A stretch of DNA of 48,729 bases, from the NCBI RefSeq assembly GCF_009711165.2, contig NZ_WMID02000037.1, forward strand, positions 1-48,729, read 5' to 3'. Position 1 is the stretch's first letter. Each line of letters begins with the position of its first letter. The stretch is from Flavobacterium sp. MC2016-06 (lineage in GTDB: Bacteria; Bacteroidota; Bacteroidia; Flavobacteriales; Flavobacteriaceae). The translations under genes and the position numbers were made by a program. Positions 41,825 through 48,729 of this stretch are shown here, in pieces. The notes below the pieces were generated by a model. It was not told the DNA's origin. It was given only the letters and a program-made list of their open reading frames with translations, and searched no databases.

Positions 41825-42320
41825 AACTGTGCGTGTTAACCATTGATTCTCTTATTTTTTTTCTCGCTCTAGAAAGTGCTACCCGAATAGCCGTTTCATT
41901 CATGTTGACAATTTTCGCAATTTCATCAAATTCATATTGTTCAACATCGCGTAACTGAATTAATATTTGTAATTGTTCGGGCAATTCGTTTATTATTTTT
42001 TCAACCCATTGTAAGCTGTCGTTGTCTTCTAATTTTTTATCTAAAAGAGGTTCACGATCCGTATAATTGTTATGAACGATTTTTAGATTTCCAGCTCGTT
42101 TCGATTTTAATTGATCCAGACAATAATTTTTAGTCATTGTCATTGCCAAAGCTTCAACGCTGCCGTAGGTTTCTAAATTTTCTTTTTTGTTCCATAACTT
42201 TACCATTACTTCTTGAGTAGCATCTTCGGCTTCTTCTGTACTGGTTAGCAATCTTTTAGCCAGACGAAAAACTTTGTCTTTAAAAGGATTTATTAATTCT
42301 ATAAACACAATTTGATTCAT
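41811..42320 (-). CDS. ECF-type RNA polymerase sigma factor
   Basis: 169 residues. Region 2 (about 10-80): LINPFKDKVFRLAKRLLTS, then EAEDATQEVMVKLWNKKENL. Region 4 (about 105-160): LPEQLQILIQLRDVEQYEFD and EIAKIVNMNETAIRVALSRARKKIRE, a helix-turn-helix for the -35. It lacks region 3, as ECF factors do. It overlaps the probable anti-sigma gene by 14 bp and heads an operon with two DUF4252 genes. The intergenic region to 42481 shows no clear vegetative -7, in line with possible self-regulation (inference). Confidence 0.93.
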   Translation of the reverse strand: MNQIVFIELINPFKDKVFRLAKRLLTSTEEAEDATQEVMVKLWNKKENLETYGSVEALAMTMTKNYCLDQLKSKRAGNLKIVHNNYTDREPLLDKKLEDNDSLQWVEKIINELPEQLQILIQLRDVEQYEFDEIAKIVNMNETAIRVALSRARKKIRESMVNTHSYGIK

Positions 42321-42481
42321 AAATCAAAATATTATTCGTTAGCTTATATAGTCAAGACGAGGCACTATTATTTTTGTTACAGACAAGTTGTAATTTTTTT
42401 ATTTAAAATAATGCTTCAAATTTATTATCGTTAAAACTAAAGGTAGTATTTTTACGTTTATACTGTTATAAATACCACTTT

Positions 42482-43957
42482 ATGAAAACAATATTAAGAA
42501 GTTTGCTACTATTGTTCGTACTTGCCTTTTCTTTGCAGTCTTGTGAAGATCAAGATGATGTAGCCCCAGCATCTGATTTACAAATAAATGATTTTATCTG
42601 GAAAGGATTAAATCAGTATTACTTATGGCAGGCAGATGTTCCTAATTTAGCCGATGATCGTTTTGCGAATCAAGAAGCATTAAATTCTTTTTTAAGAGGT
42701 TATTCTGAACCTGAGAATTTATTTCAAGATTTATTAAATAAACCTATTAGTAAATATCCAAAAGGAGAAGCCGTAGACCGTTTCAGCTGGATTGTTGATG
42801 ATTATACGGTTTTGGAGCAAGAACTTCAAGGTACAAGTAAAAACGATGGAGTAGATTTTAGATTAAGCTATAAGCCAAACAGCACTACAGATTTAGTAGG
42901 TTATGTGCGCTATATTATTCCTAATTCTGATGCAGCGACTAAAGATATTAAGCGTGGTGATCTTTTTACTGGAGTAAACGGTACGCAGTTAACAGTTTCT
43001 AATTACCAAACTTTATTGAATGCAGATAGTTATACTTTAAATATGGCTACTTACAATGGAACTACAATAAATACTAACGGAAAAACGGTTGCATTAACTA
43101 AAACGACTTTAGATGAAAACCCAATTTTAATCAATAAAGTAATTGTTTCTGGAAGTCATAAAATTGGTTATATGATGTATAACGGTTTTTATGCTAATTA
43201 CGATGTGCAGTTAAATAATGCTTTTGGGCAATTGGCAGCACAAGGAATTACAGATTTTGTTTTAGATTTAAGATATAATGGTGGAGGATCAATTCAGACT
43301 GCTACACGTTTGGCGAGTATGATTACAGGACAATTTAAGGATAAGATTTTTGCTAAAGAAAAATGGAACGCTAAGGTTAATGCTTATTTTGAAACGGAAG
43401 ATCCAGAATCATTAAATAATAGATTTGTAGATAATATCAGTGGAACGGCTTTAAACAGTCTGCGCTTAAGTAAAGTATATATTTTAACATCAAGTGGTAC
43501 GGCATCTGCAAGTGAGTTGGTGATTAACGGATTGGCTCCTTATGTTACAGTGGTTCAAATAGGAGATTATACAGTAGGTAAAAATGTTGGATCAATAACA
43601 TTATATGATTCTGAAACTTTTACTAAAACAAAAGTAAATCCGAATCATAAATATGCAATGCAGCCTTTAGTGCTTAAAATTGTAAATGCAAATGATTTTG
43701 GAGAGTATACTAATGGTTTACAACCAACTTATACACAACTTGAATACATCTCTAATTTAGGTGTTTTAGGTGATGCTTCAGAGCCTTTATTGAATACTGC
43801 AATTGCTAATATTACAGGTGGTACTGCCAAAAAAGTACAGCAGGATAGAGGTGAAGCATTAAGAACCTTTATTGATGCTAAAGCAATGAGTGGCGGATTT
43901 AGAAACCAAATGTATCTTGAAAAAGCTCCCGAGGGACTTTTGAGATCATTAAAATAA
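42482..43957 (+). CDS. S41-family peptidase lipoprotein (Ctp/tricorn-core type)
   Basis: 491 residues. Lipidation at Cys21 (LQSC) with the acidic tail EDQDD, so probably surface-exposed. A helical N-terminal region (30-130) precedes a PDZ-like domain (about 135-215; VGYVRYIIPNSDA, IKRGDLFTGVNGTQL) and the S41 core (220-450). Catalytic Ser342 in SSGTASASEL and Lys367 in TVGKNVG are 25 residues apart, as in plant D1 protease. LDLRYNGGGS is the other family motif. Substrate unknown. Transcribed divergently from the sigma factor and followed by a shared terminator. Confidence 0.92.
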   Translation: MKTILRSLLLLFVLAFSLQSCEDQDDVAPASDLQINDFIWKGLNQYYLWQADVPNLADDRFANQEALNSFLRGYSEPENLFQDLLNKPISKYPKGEAVDRFSWIVDDYTVLEQELQGTSKNDGVDFRLSYKPNSTTDLVGYVRYIIPNSDAATKDIKRGDLFTGVNGTQLTVSNYQTLLNADSYTLNMATYNGTTINTNGKTVALTKTTLDENPILINKVIVSGSHKIGYMMYNGFYANYDVQLNNAFGQLAAQGITDFVLDLRYNGGGSIQTATRLASMITGQFKDKIFAKEKWNAKVNAYFETEDPESLNNRFVDNISGTALNSLRLSKVYILTSSGTASASELVINGLAPYVTVVQIGDYTVGKNVGSITLYDSETFTKTKVNPNHKYAMQPLVLKIVNANDFGEYTNGLQPTYTQLEYISNLGVLGDASEPLLNTAIANITGGTAKKVQQDRGEALRTFIDAKAMSGGFRNQMYLEKAPEGLLRSLK

Positions 43958-43964
43958 AACAAAT

Positions 43965-43996
43965 AAAAAAGGCTTTCAGAAATGAAAGCCTTTTTT
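43965..43996. terminator. Bidirectional terminator between the S41 and DUF5074 genes
   Basis: AAAAAAGGCTTTCA and TGAAAGCCTTTTTT form a 14-bp perfect stem with a 4-nt loop (GAAA). Confidence 0.9.
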
Positions 43997-44032
43997 GAAA
44001 AAATCCAAAAACTAAAAACTAATTTTAAAAAA

Positions 44033-45070
44033 TTAATCGTTAAAGTAAAAGCCGTTAGACCCAATTCCAGTTGTTAATGTTTTTTCTAATGTTCCGCTTA
44101 AACTATATATGTAAGCAAAACTATCAGATGTGTATTTTGCATCAGCTATAAAAATATGATTGTTGTTTACTGCAAATCCGTATAAATTTGTTGTAGCAGA
44201 AGTTAAAATTGGTGTTGTAGATGCTGCAGTTGCAGTAGTGTTTATAACATAAACAGATTCGTTTACCGCATAGTAAATTTTGTCATTGTAAACGTCTAAG
44301 TATGCAGATCCATCTAGAGATTCTGGGAAAGTAATTGTAGAAGTTGTTTTGTCTGATATTTTTACTTTAACAATTTCGTTTGAACCTCCGTAAGGACTTT
44401 TTAAGATGTATAAAACACCATCTTTTTCCTCTATAGAGTTTGCACCATAACCAATAGTTACAGGAGTTTCTAATGCTTTTGTAGCAATATTTACAATTAA
44501 TACTTTGTCACTAGCGTTAGCATCAGTGATGTATAATTTTCCATCTTTTAAGATAACTCTATCTGCAGTTGCATTTAATGCAATTTTAGATTCAACAGTA
44601 TTAGTTGTTAAATTAATTACGGCAACATAATCGTCTGTATCACCAGTTGCAGGATTTATATAAGAGTAAGTATTGGCGTTGGTTACATACGCTTTCCCGT
44701 CTAATACTACACCATATCTAGGATTAGCAAGTCCAGAATCTATTTTAGCAATTAATTTAAAAGTATATCTGTTTACAACATTAATTACATTTGAACCACC
44801 AGAAATAATATAAGCATTATCACCATCAAAAAAGATATTTTGTAGATATCCACCAGGTAAATCACTGCCATTAGCCACTGCGTATACGTCTTGTGTAAAA
44901 GTTGTAAAATCATTGCTTGAAAAAGAAATTGTGCCTTTGCTTTGGCTTCCTTCATTTAAAACAAAAAACCCATTGTCATAAACACCTTTTGGAGTGTCAT
45001 CATCATCATTAGAACAAGAAACAAATAAAGAAACGCTAAGTGCTACTAAAAGCAATTTACTGAATTTCAT
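44033..45070 (-). CDS. DUF5074 beta-propeller surface lipoprotein, BtuG-like
   Basis: 345 residues. Lipidation at Cys19 (FVSC) is followed by SNDDDD, a surface-export-type signal. The rest is a seven-bladed YncE-like beta-propeller (repeats such as VINVVNRYTFKLIAKIDSG, AVINLTTNTVESKIAL, VLIVNIATKALETPV). It follows the BtuB-like receptor by 4 bp and belongs to the same riboswitch-controlled unit. In Bacteroides, BtuG is a DUF5074-type propeller that binds cobalamin extremely tightly and passes it to BtuB. A like role here is inferred from family plus context. Confidence 0.88.
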   Translation of the reverse strand: MKFSKLLLVALSVSLFVSCSNDDDDTPKGVYDNGFFVLNEGSQSKGTISFSSNDFTTFTQDVYAVANGSDLPGGYLQNIFFDGDNAYIISGGSNVINVVNRYTFKLIAKIDSGLANPRYGVVLDGKAYVTNANTYSYINPATGDTDDYVAVINLTTNTVESKIALNATADRVILKDGKLYITDANASDKVLIVNIATKALETPVTIGYGANSIEEKDGVLYILKSPYGGSNEIVKVKISDKTTSTITFPESLDGSAYLDVYNDKIYYAVNESVYVINTTATAASTTPILTSATTNLYGFAVNNNHIFIADAKYTSDSFAYIYSLSGTLEKTLTTGIGSNGFYFND

Positions 45071-45074
45071 AATA

Positions 45075-46928
45075 TTAAAATTTTAAGGTTAAATACATAT
45101 TAAAATTGCGACCCGGCATTGGTCTTTCTTCTAGACTTTCGTAATCTTTATTAAAAAGATTTAAGACTTTAAAGCCAAGTTTGAAAGAGTCTAAGAATTT
45201 AAAATCATAATCGATACCTAAATTTGAAATCATGTAATCGTTTATAATTTCATTAGGATTATTATCGGCCCTTGTATAGACAAATCCATTATATAGAAAC
45301 TGATAATAAGCAGAAAGTTTATTTCTTGAATAAGAAACTGCTCCAGTAACTTTATTGTAAGGAACAAAGAAAAGCTGATTTTTAGTTTCTTCATCTTTTG
45401 AAGCCGTATACGCGTAAGAAGCATTTAGTCCAAAAGAGTTTTTGCCAAATTGTTTTTTCCAGCTTAATAAAGTTTCAGTACCATAACTGTTTACTTTGCT
45501 GGTATTTTGTGGAGACCAAATTCCATTTTTTCCAGGAACCCATTGCAATAAATCTTTTATTTTGATGTAATAAAAAGTCTGCGTAAGTGAAATATTCTTG
45601 AAGGTAAAAACATTTCCAATTTCACCTTGGTAAGAACTTTCAGGTTTTAAATTGAGGTTGCCGCCTTGATCCCAATACAAATCATTATAAGTTGGAATTC
45701 TGAAATTTCGTGACAAATTCAATTTCAAATTATACAATTTACTAACTTGATAAGACGATCCTAAAGAGAATAAAACAGGCGATTCATAATTGTCTGTAAA
45801 CTCTTTTCTTACTCCAAATTCGTTTTTCCAATCGGCAGAAAAATCTTGTTTTATGAGTAATGATGCAGAACTAATTTCGCGAACATGATTACCAAAACTA
45901 GTTCCGTAACCTTTAGTTCTATTGTAATCTACAATACCATTTATCTGAGTTGATTTAAAAAGAGTGTAACCTAAATCTAATTTAGTAGTCAAACTTTCTG
46001 TTTTTCCGTAGGTGAAATCTTTAGTCGAGTTGTCTGCGAAATATTGATAGTTTTCTGTTATAAAAGCTGTTTTAAAATTGGTTTTAAATTTCCCAAAATC
46101 GCCATCGTATTCCAGTAAATTTCTGTTGAAACCATTTACGTATTTACTTTTAGTGTCTGTTTCTGTAATCAGCGAAGTATTTCGATCCGTATTTGAAGTC
46201 TGACTGTATAATTTTAAGCTGTTTTTAGCATCAAATTTATAACCCAAATTGGCACTCATGGTTACAATATCATATTGACCATTTTGATTCCAACGCTGTT
46301 CGCCTCTCCACGTATATCTATTCAGATATTTATAATCATTTGTCGAACTATTTTTAGAAAAGCCAATCTGAGCGCTCCATTTTTCGTTCGAAATATTTGT
46401 TTTATAATTTATTCCAATAGTGTTGAAACTTCCGTAATCTAGTTGTAAAGTATTCTCAAAACGATTATAAAATGCCAAATCGGTATTTAAATGCACTGTT
46501 CCTCCAATAGCGCCGCTTCCATAAATGATACTTCCTCCGCCAGCTTTTACACTAATAGAATTATAATCGGTACCAGAAATTGTATTAAAATCGGTACTTC
46601 CATTCATTTGAGAATTGATATTAATACCGTTCCAGACGACAGCAGTCTGCGAAGAAGTAGTTCCTCTAAAAGAAACCGTAGAAAGCATGCCTCGTCCGTA
46701 TTGTTTAAAATAAAGAGTGGAGTTGAAATTTAATAAATCAGTAAGTAAAGCTTCATTTTTGCTGATAACAGAATCATTAAGTTTTAAAACAGATTGTGAA
46801 TTAGAGAATTTTTTAAGATTTGCATCAGAAACTACAACCGTTTTAAGATTTGTAATAGAATCCTTTTGCGCCAAAATAATCTGGCACAGCAATAGCAAAC
46901 AAAAAGTAAAACATTTTTTTAAAGTCAT
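45075..46928 (-). CDS. btuB: Vitamin B12 TonB-dependent receptor (BtuB-like)
   Basis: 617 residues, matching E. coli BtuB in size. The signal peptide (1-20, LLLCQIILAQ) leads to a plug domain (about 30-150; LTDLLNFNSTLYFKQYGRG, STVSFRGTTSSQTAVVWNG, GGGSIIYGSGAIGGTVHL) and a 22-strand-type barrel ending in NMYLTLKF. No carboxypeptidase-regulatory domain, unlike the receptor at 13596. The cobalamin riboswitch directly upstream is the main evidence for B12 or another corrinoid as substrate. It is followed by the BtuG-like gene. Confidence 0.93.
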   Translation of the reverse strand: MTLKKCFTFCLLLLCQIILAQKDSITNLKTVVVSDANLKKFSNSQSVLKLNDSVISKNEALLTDLLNFNSTLYFKQYGRGMLSTVSFRGTTSSQTAVVWNGININSQMNGSTDFNTISGTDYNSISVKAGGGSIIYGSGAIGGTVHLNTDLAFYNRFENTLQLDYGSFNTIGINYKTNISNEKWSAQIGFSKNSSTNDYKYLNRYTWRGEQRWNQNGQYDIVTMSANLGYKFDAKNSLKLYSQTSNTDRNTSLITETDTKSKYVNGFNRNLLEYDGDFGKFKTNFKTAFITENYQYFADNSTKDFTYGKTESLTTKLDLGYTLFKSTQINGIVDYNRTKGYGTSFGNHVREISSASLLIKQDFSADWKNEFGVRKEFTDNYESPVLFSLGSSYQVSKLYNLKLNLSRNFRIPTYNDLYWDQGGNLNLKPESSYQGEIGNVFTFKNISLTQTFYYIKIKDLLQWVPGKNGIWSPQNTSKVNSYGTETLLSWKKQFGKNSFGLNASYAYTASKDEETKNQLFFVPYNKVTGAVSYSRNKLSAYYQFLYNGFVYTRADNNPNEIINDYMISNLGIDYDFKFLDSFKLGFKVLNLFNKDYESLEERPMPGRNFNMYLTLKF

Positions 46929-46967
46929 AATTCTACACTCTTTTTCCCGAGAGCTCGATATTTGTTA

Positions 46968-47125
46968 CAAAGGCAGGTCTCCTGGCTTGCGTCTTGTTGT
47001 TTACCTTCCCACTCGCAGAGACGAGCAGTGGTTTTGTAGTTAACAACAAGCATTCATTAAAGAACTTAGCTTACAGTTGCGGGAACAGCTCAAGATTTTA
47101 CTTGATTCCCTTTTAATGCATTATC
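46968..47125 (-). promoter_or_regulatory. Cobalamin riboswitch (AdoCbl class)
   Basis: On the minus strand: an early GGGAA helix (47101-47115), the CCGCAACTGTAAGC-type core (about 47072-47090) and the B12 box GCCAGGAGACCTGCC (46972-46987). These are the conserved elements of the cobalamin riboswitch. The aptamer ends about 40 nt before the btuB start codon, so control is probably by blocking translation initiation; no clear terminator stem lies between. Binding of adenosylcobalamin would repress btuB and the btuG-like gene. Confidence 0.93.
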
Positions 47126-47152
47126 AAATTATAACGCAACCTTAATTTTGTG

Positions 47153-47160
47153 CAAAGATA
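47153..47160 (-). promoter_or_regulatory. -7 element TATCTTTG of the riboswitch-btuB transcript
   Basis: Exact TAnnTTTG match on the minus strand just upstream of the riboswitch. A TTTG lies 21 nt further upstream (complement of 47182-47185). The leader to btuB would be about 220 nt. It sits between the end of cobC and the riboswitch. Confidence 0.6.
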
Positions 47161-47226
47161 AAGTTAAAATTACCGAATTTTCAAATTTGTTTTACTTTTT
47201 CAAAGAAATTTTAAACAAAACACCTC

Positions 47227-47763
47227 TTATAGTAAGATTTTGATGACTTGTCCAAAGTCGACTTTATTCTGAAAAGCCTCTTTTAAAGGCAGTGAAGTAT
47301 GATGACATAGAAAACTTCTTATCACTCCGGCATGCGCAATAATAACAATAGGTTTGTCACTTACTATAACAATTTGTTCAGATAAAAAAGAGCCAATTCT
47401 TTCGTGTAATTCAATAAAAGATTCTCCGTTTGAAGCCGGAATATTTACAAAATCTTCCATCCACGGATTGAGTTGTTCAGGTAGAATATCATTCCAGTTT
47501 TTCATTTCCCAATCTCCAAAATTCATTTCCATTAAGCGTTCATCTTCTTGATAAGAAATGGTTTTGATTTTAGTTTGAATGTATTTTGCGAGAATAACAC
47601 ATCGTTGTAACGGACTTGAAAAAATAATTGCTTCTGAGGGTAATTGTGAAATGATATTTTTAAAAATCAAATCAAAAGGTTCTGCCAAAGCAACATCAGA
47701 TTGTCCGTAGCAAATTCCTTTTTCACAGACAGTTTCGGTATGACGAACTAGATAAACTTCCAT
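47227..47763 (-). CDS. cobC: Alpha-ribazole phosphatase (histidine phosphatase family)
   Basis: 178 residues. The phosphohistidine motif VRHTE (His8) lies at the N-terminus, EMNFGDWEMKNW is the family's acid-containing block and IIAHAGVIRS the second catalytic His. CobC removes phosphate from alpha-ribazole 5'-phosphate or cobalamin 5'-phosphate in the last steps of cobalamin synthesis. The 16-bp overlap with cobS and the nearby riboswitch support this over a generic phosphoglycerate-mutase-like role. The btuB promoter follows it, so cobS-cobC are on a separate transcript or read through. Confidence 0.9.
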   Translation of the reverse strand: MEVYLVRHTETVCEKGICYGQSDVALAEPFDLIFKNIISQLPSEAIIFSSPLQRCVILAKYIQTKIKTISYQEDERLMEMNFGDWEMKNWNDILPEQLNPWMEDFVNIPASNGESFIELHERIGSFLSEQIVIVSDKPIVIIAHAGVIRSFLCHHTSLPLKEAFQNKVDFGQVIKILL

Positions 47764-48545
47764 ACAAAAAGAATACTTAGATAATAAACAACTTCACAGA
47801 CTTGCTGTGTTGCGCCAAGACAATCACCGGTGTAACCGTCAATCCATTTTTGAAAATAACGAGCTAGAAAATAACGAGTCAGAAAAACAGGAATCAAGAC
47901 CAATAGGAATTGATATTTAAAATAAGAAAGTACAAGCAAAGGAATTAATCCGAAGAAAAAAGCACCAAAAAATTCTTTCCAGGTATTCTTTTTAGCGATA
48001 GGTTTGCTTTTACTAGTTGCATCATCTCGCGAATATTCATTCGTGAAAATAATACTTATTGCTGCCAATCGGCTTAAGGCATGTGCCGAAACGAATAACA
48101 GAAAGATTTGTAAAACAGAGTTTGAATTATTGGTATTAAAAATCAAAATAGATTCTGAAAGTGTTTTAAACTTTAATAAAAAAAGTAAAACCAAACCAAT
48201 TGCTCCATAGGCACCAATGGCACTGTCTTTCATAATTAGGAGAATTTTTTCTTTGGTCCAGCCTCCGCCAAAACCATCGCAGACATCTGCAAATCCATCT
48301 TCATGAAAAGCTCCTGTAGTTAAAATGGATGCAATAAAAGCTAAAATAACAGCTGTTTCTACAGATAAAAAAAGAGACGAAATATAAAATGCCAAAAAAG
48401 AAATACTTCCAACTATCCAGCCAACTAAAGGAAAATAACGAGTAGCTTTATTTAAATAATCAGGATTATGGTTTATGTTTTTTGGACAAGGTATTCGAGT
48501 ATAAAACATTAAAGCAGTAAAGAAAATATGTAGTTCTTTTTTCAT
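47748..48545 (-). CDS. cobS: Adenosylcobinamide-GDP ribazoletransferase (cobalamin synthase)
   Basis: 265 residues, polytopic (about 6-7 helices), a normal CobS length. The motif GAFHEDGFADVCDGFGGGW with the metal-binding Asp/His cluster, then KEKILLIMKDSAIGAYGAIG, is diagnostic. CobS joins adenosylcobinamide-GDP to alpha-ribazole (or its phosphate) at the inner membrane. It overlaps cobC by 16 bp. cobU and cobT, usual neighbours, are not in the window. Upstream DNA (48546-48664) is a REP-like repeat and then the end of a transposase gene, so the operon's 5' part may have been separated. Confidence 0.95.
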   Translation of the reverse strand: MKKELHIFFTALMFYTRIPCPKNINHNPDYLNKATRYFPLVGWIVGSISFLAFYISSLFLSVETAVILAFIASILTTGAFHEDGFADVCDGFGGGWTKEKILLIMKDSAIGAYGAIGLVLLFLLKFKTLSESILIFNTNNSNSVLQIFLLFVSAHALSRLAAISIIFTNEYSRDDATSKSKPIAKKNTWKEFFGAFFFGLIPLLVLSYFKYQFLLVLIPVFLTRYFLARYFQKWIDGYTGDCLGATQQVCEVVYYLSILFVWKFI

Positions 48546-48576
48546 TTTTTAATATAAAATTTATTGAGTTATGTCA

Positions 48577-48651
48577 TTGCGAGGAACGAAGCAATCTCAT
48601 GATGTTTGTATTAATAAATCTTAGTTAGTGTGGTTGCTTCGTTCCTCGCAA
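48577..48651. repeat. REP-like inverted pair TTGCGAGGAACGAAGCAA
   Basis: The 18-bp unit at 48577-48594 and its exact complement at 48634-48651 can form a long hairpin with a 39-nt loop. A third copy is at 34353. The pair lies between cobS and the transposase end. Confidence 0.8.
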
Positions 48652-48652
48652 T

Positions 48653-48677
48653 TGTAAAGGTTACTTATTTCGGTAAC
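48653..48677 (-). repeat. IS-end-like repeat, inverted copy
   Basis: TGTAAAGGTTACTTATTTCGG and the next four bases are the exact complement of the first 25 bp of the repeats at 66 and 129. Here it covers the stop codon of the transposase fragment, which identifies the repeat as a transposase 3' end plus IS terminus. Confidence 0.75.
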
Positions 48678-48729
48678 GAATTTATCATTTCTATTGGTTT
48701 TTTACCATCAATACCCTGATGTGGTCTTT
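48665..48729 (-). CDS. Transposase/integrase C-terminus (partial)
   Basis: The last 20 codons of a minus-strand gene running off the window: RPHQGIDGKKPIEMINSLPK then TAA. RPHQGIDGKxP is a typical C-terminal motif of DDE integrase-core (rve) transposases of IS3/IS481-like elements. The rest lies beyond 48729, so the family and intactness cannot be judged. Confidence 0.7.
   Translation of the reverse strand, partial: RPHQGIDGKKPIEMINSLPK

Noticed and set aside
66..48677. Composite transposon spanning the window
   Set aside because: The interior holds rny, zapA, carB, rpmH and xerD, which are core genes; 48 kb with inverted IS ends is better explained by independent insertions.
1..48729. CRISPR array, tRNA or rRNA genes, prophage
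   Set aside because: No regularly spaced repeats, no cloverleaf-like sequences, no rRNA signatures and no phage structural or packaging genes were seen.

Overview
The window reads as a chromosomal segment of a Flavobacterium-type member of the Bacteroidetes. The DNA is AT-rich. Promoters fit the Bacteroidetes pattern (TTG, about 19 nt, TAnnTTTG). Families typical of the phylum recur: SusC-like TonB receptors with a carboxypeptidase-regulatory N-domain, DUF5686, DUF4252, DUF4199, DUF5074 and OMP_b-brl porins. Lipoproteins carry an acidic stretch after the lipid cysteine. The genus is an inference; no rRNA or tRNA gene was seen.

Layout. 1-180: short repeats resembling the end of an insertion sequence. 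0.2-7.5 kb: a DUF5686 outer-membrane protein and aroQ, then four related small beta-barrel genes, then xerD. 7.6-9.1 kb: an orphan PAS histidine kinase. 9.35-11.7 kb: a minus-strand unit of a coiled-coil protein, zapA, a 6S RNA and rny. 11.9-17.5 kb: an M23 peptidase, a TonB receptor, a small membrane protein and a lipoprotein with EF-hand-like loops. 17.7-24.7 kb (minus): DUF2971, an MsbA-like exporter, a YhcG/DUF1016 nuclease, a phosphohexomutase, a family-2 glycosyltransferase and DUF4199. 25-31 kb (plus): rpmE2, a Crp/Fnr regulator with a tautomerase and an NTF2-like protein, a GlmU-like protein and an ABC-F protein. 30.4-33 kb: an OprP-like porin with a DASS anion symporter. 33-38.3 kb: a GNAT, a hydrolase, a TPR protein, rpmH and carB. 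38.4-42.3 kb (minus): a lipoprotein, YiaA-like, DUF2459 and an ECF sigma / anti-sigma / DUF4252 operon. 42.5-44 kb: an S41 peptidase. 44-48.5 kb (minus): a cobalamin module. 48.67 kb to the end: the C-terminus of a transposase.

How the genes work together. The clearest functional group is the cobalamin module. cobS and cobC finish the nucleotide loop of B12. Downstream, a promoter and a cobalamin riboswitch control a BtuB-like receptor and a DUF5074 surface lipoprotein resembling BtuG. The zapA, 6S RNA and rny unit joins cell division, RNA polymerase control and mRNA decay on one likely transcript. The ECF sigma, its probable membrane anti-sigma factor and two DUF4252 proteins look like a self-contained envelope regulon.

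No CRISPR array, prophage or biosynthetic cluster was found. The less explained material is intergenic: several families of palindromic or structured repeats, an orphan promoter/terminator pair, an rpmE2 leader with a possible mini-ORF, and transposase-end repeats in inverted orientation at the two ends of the window.
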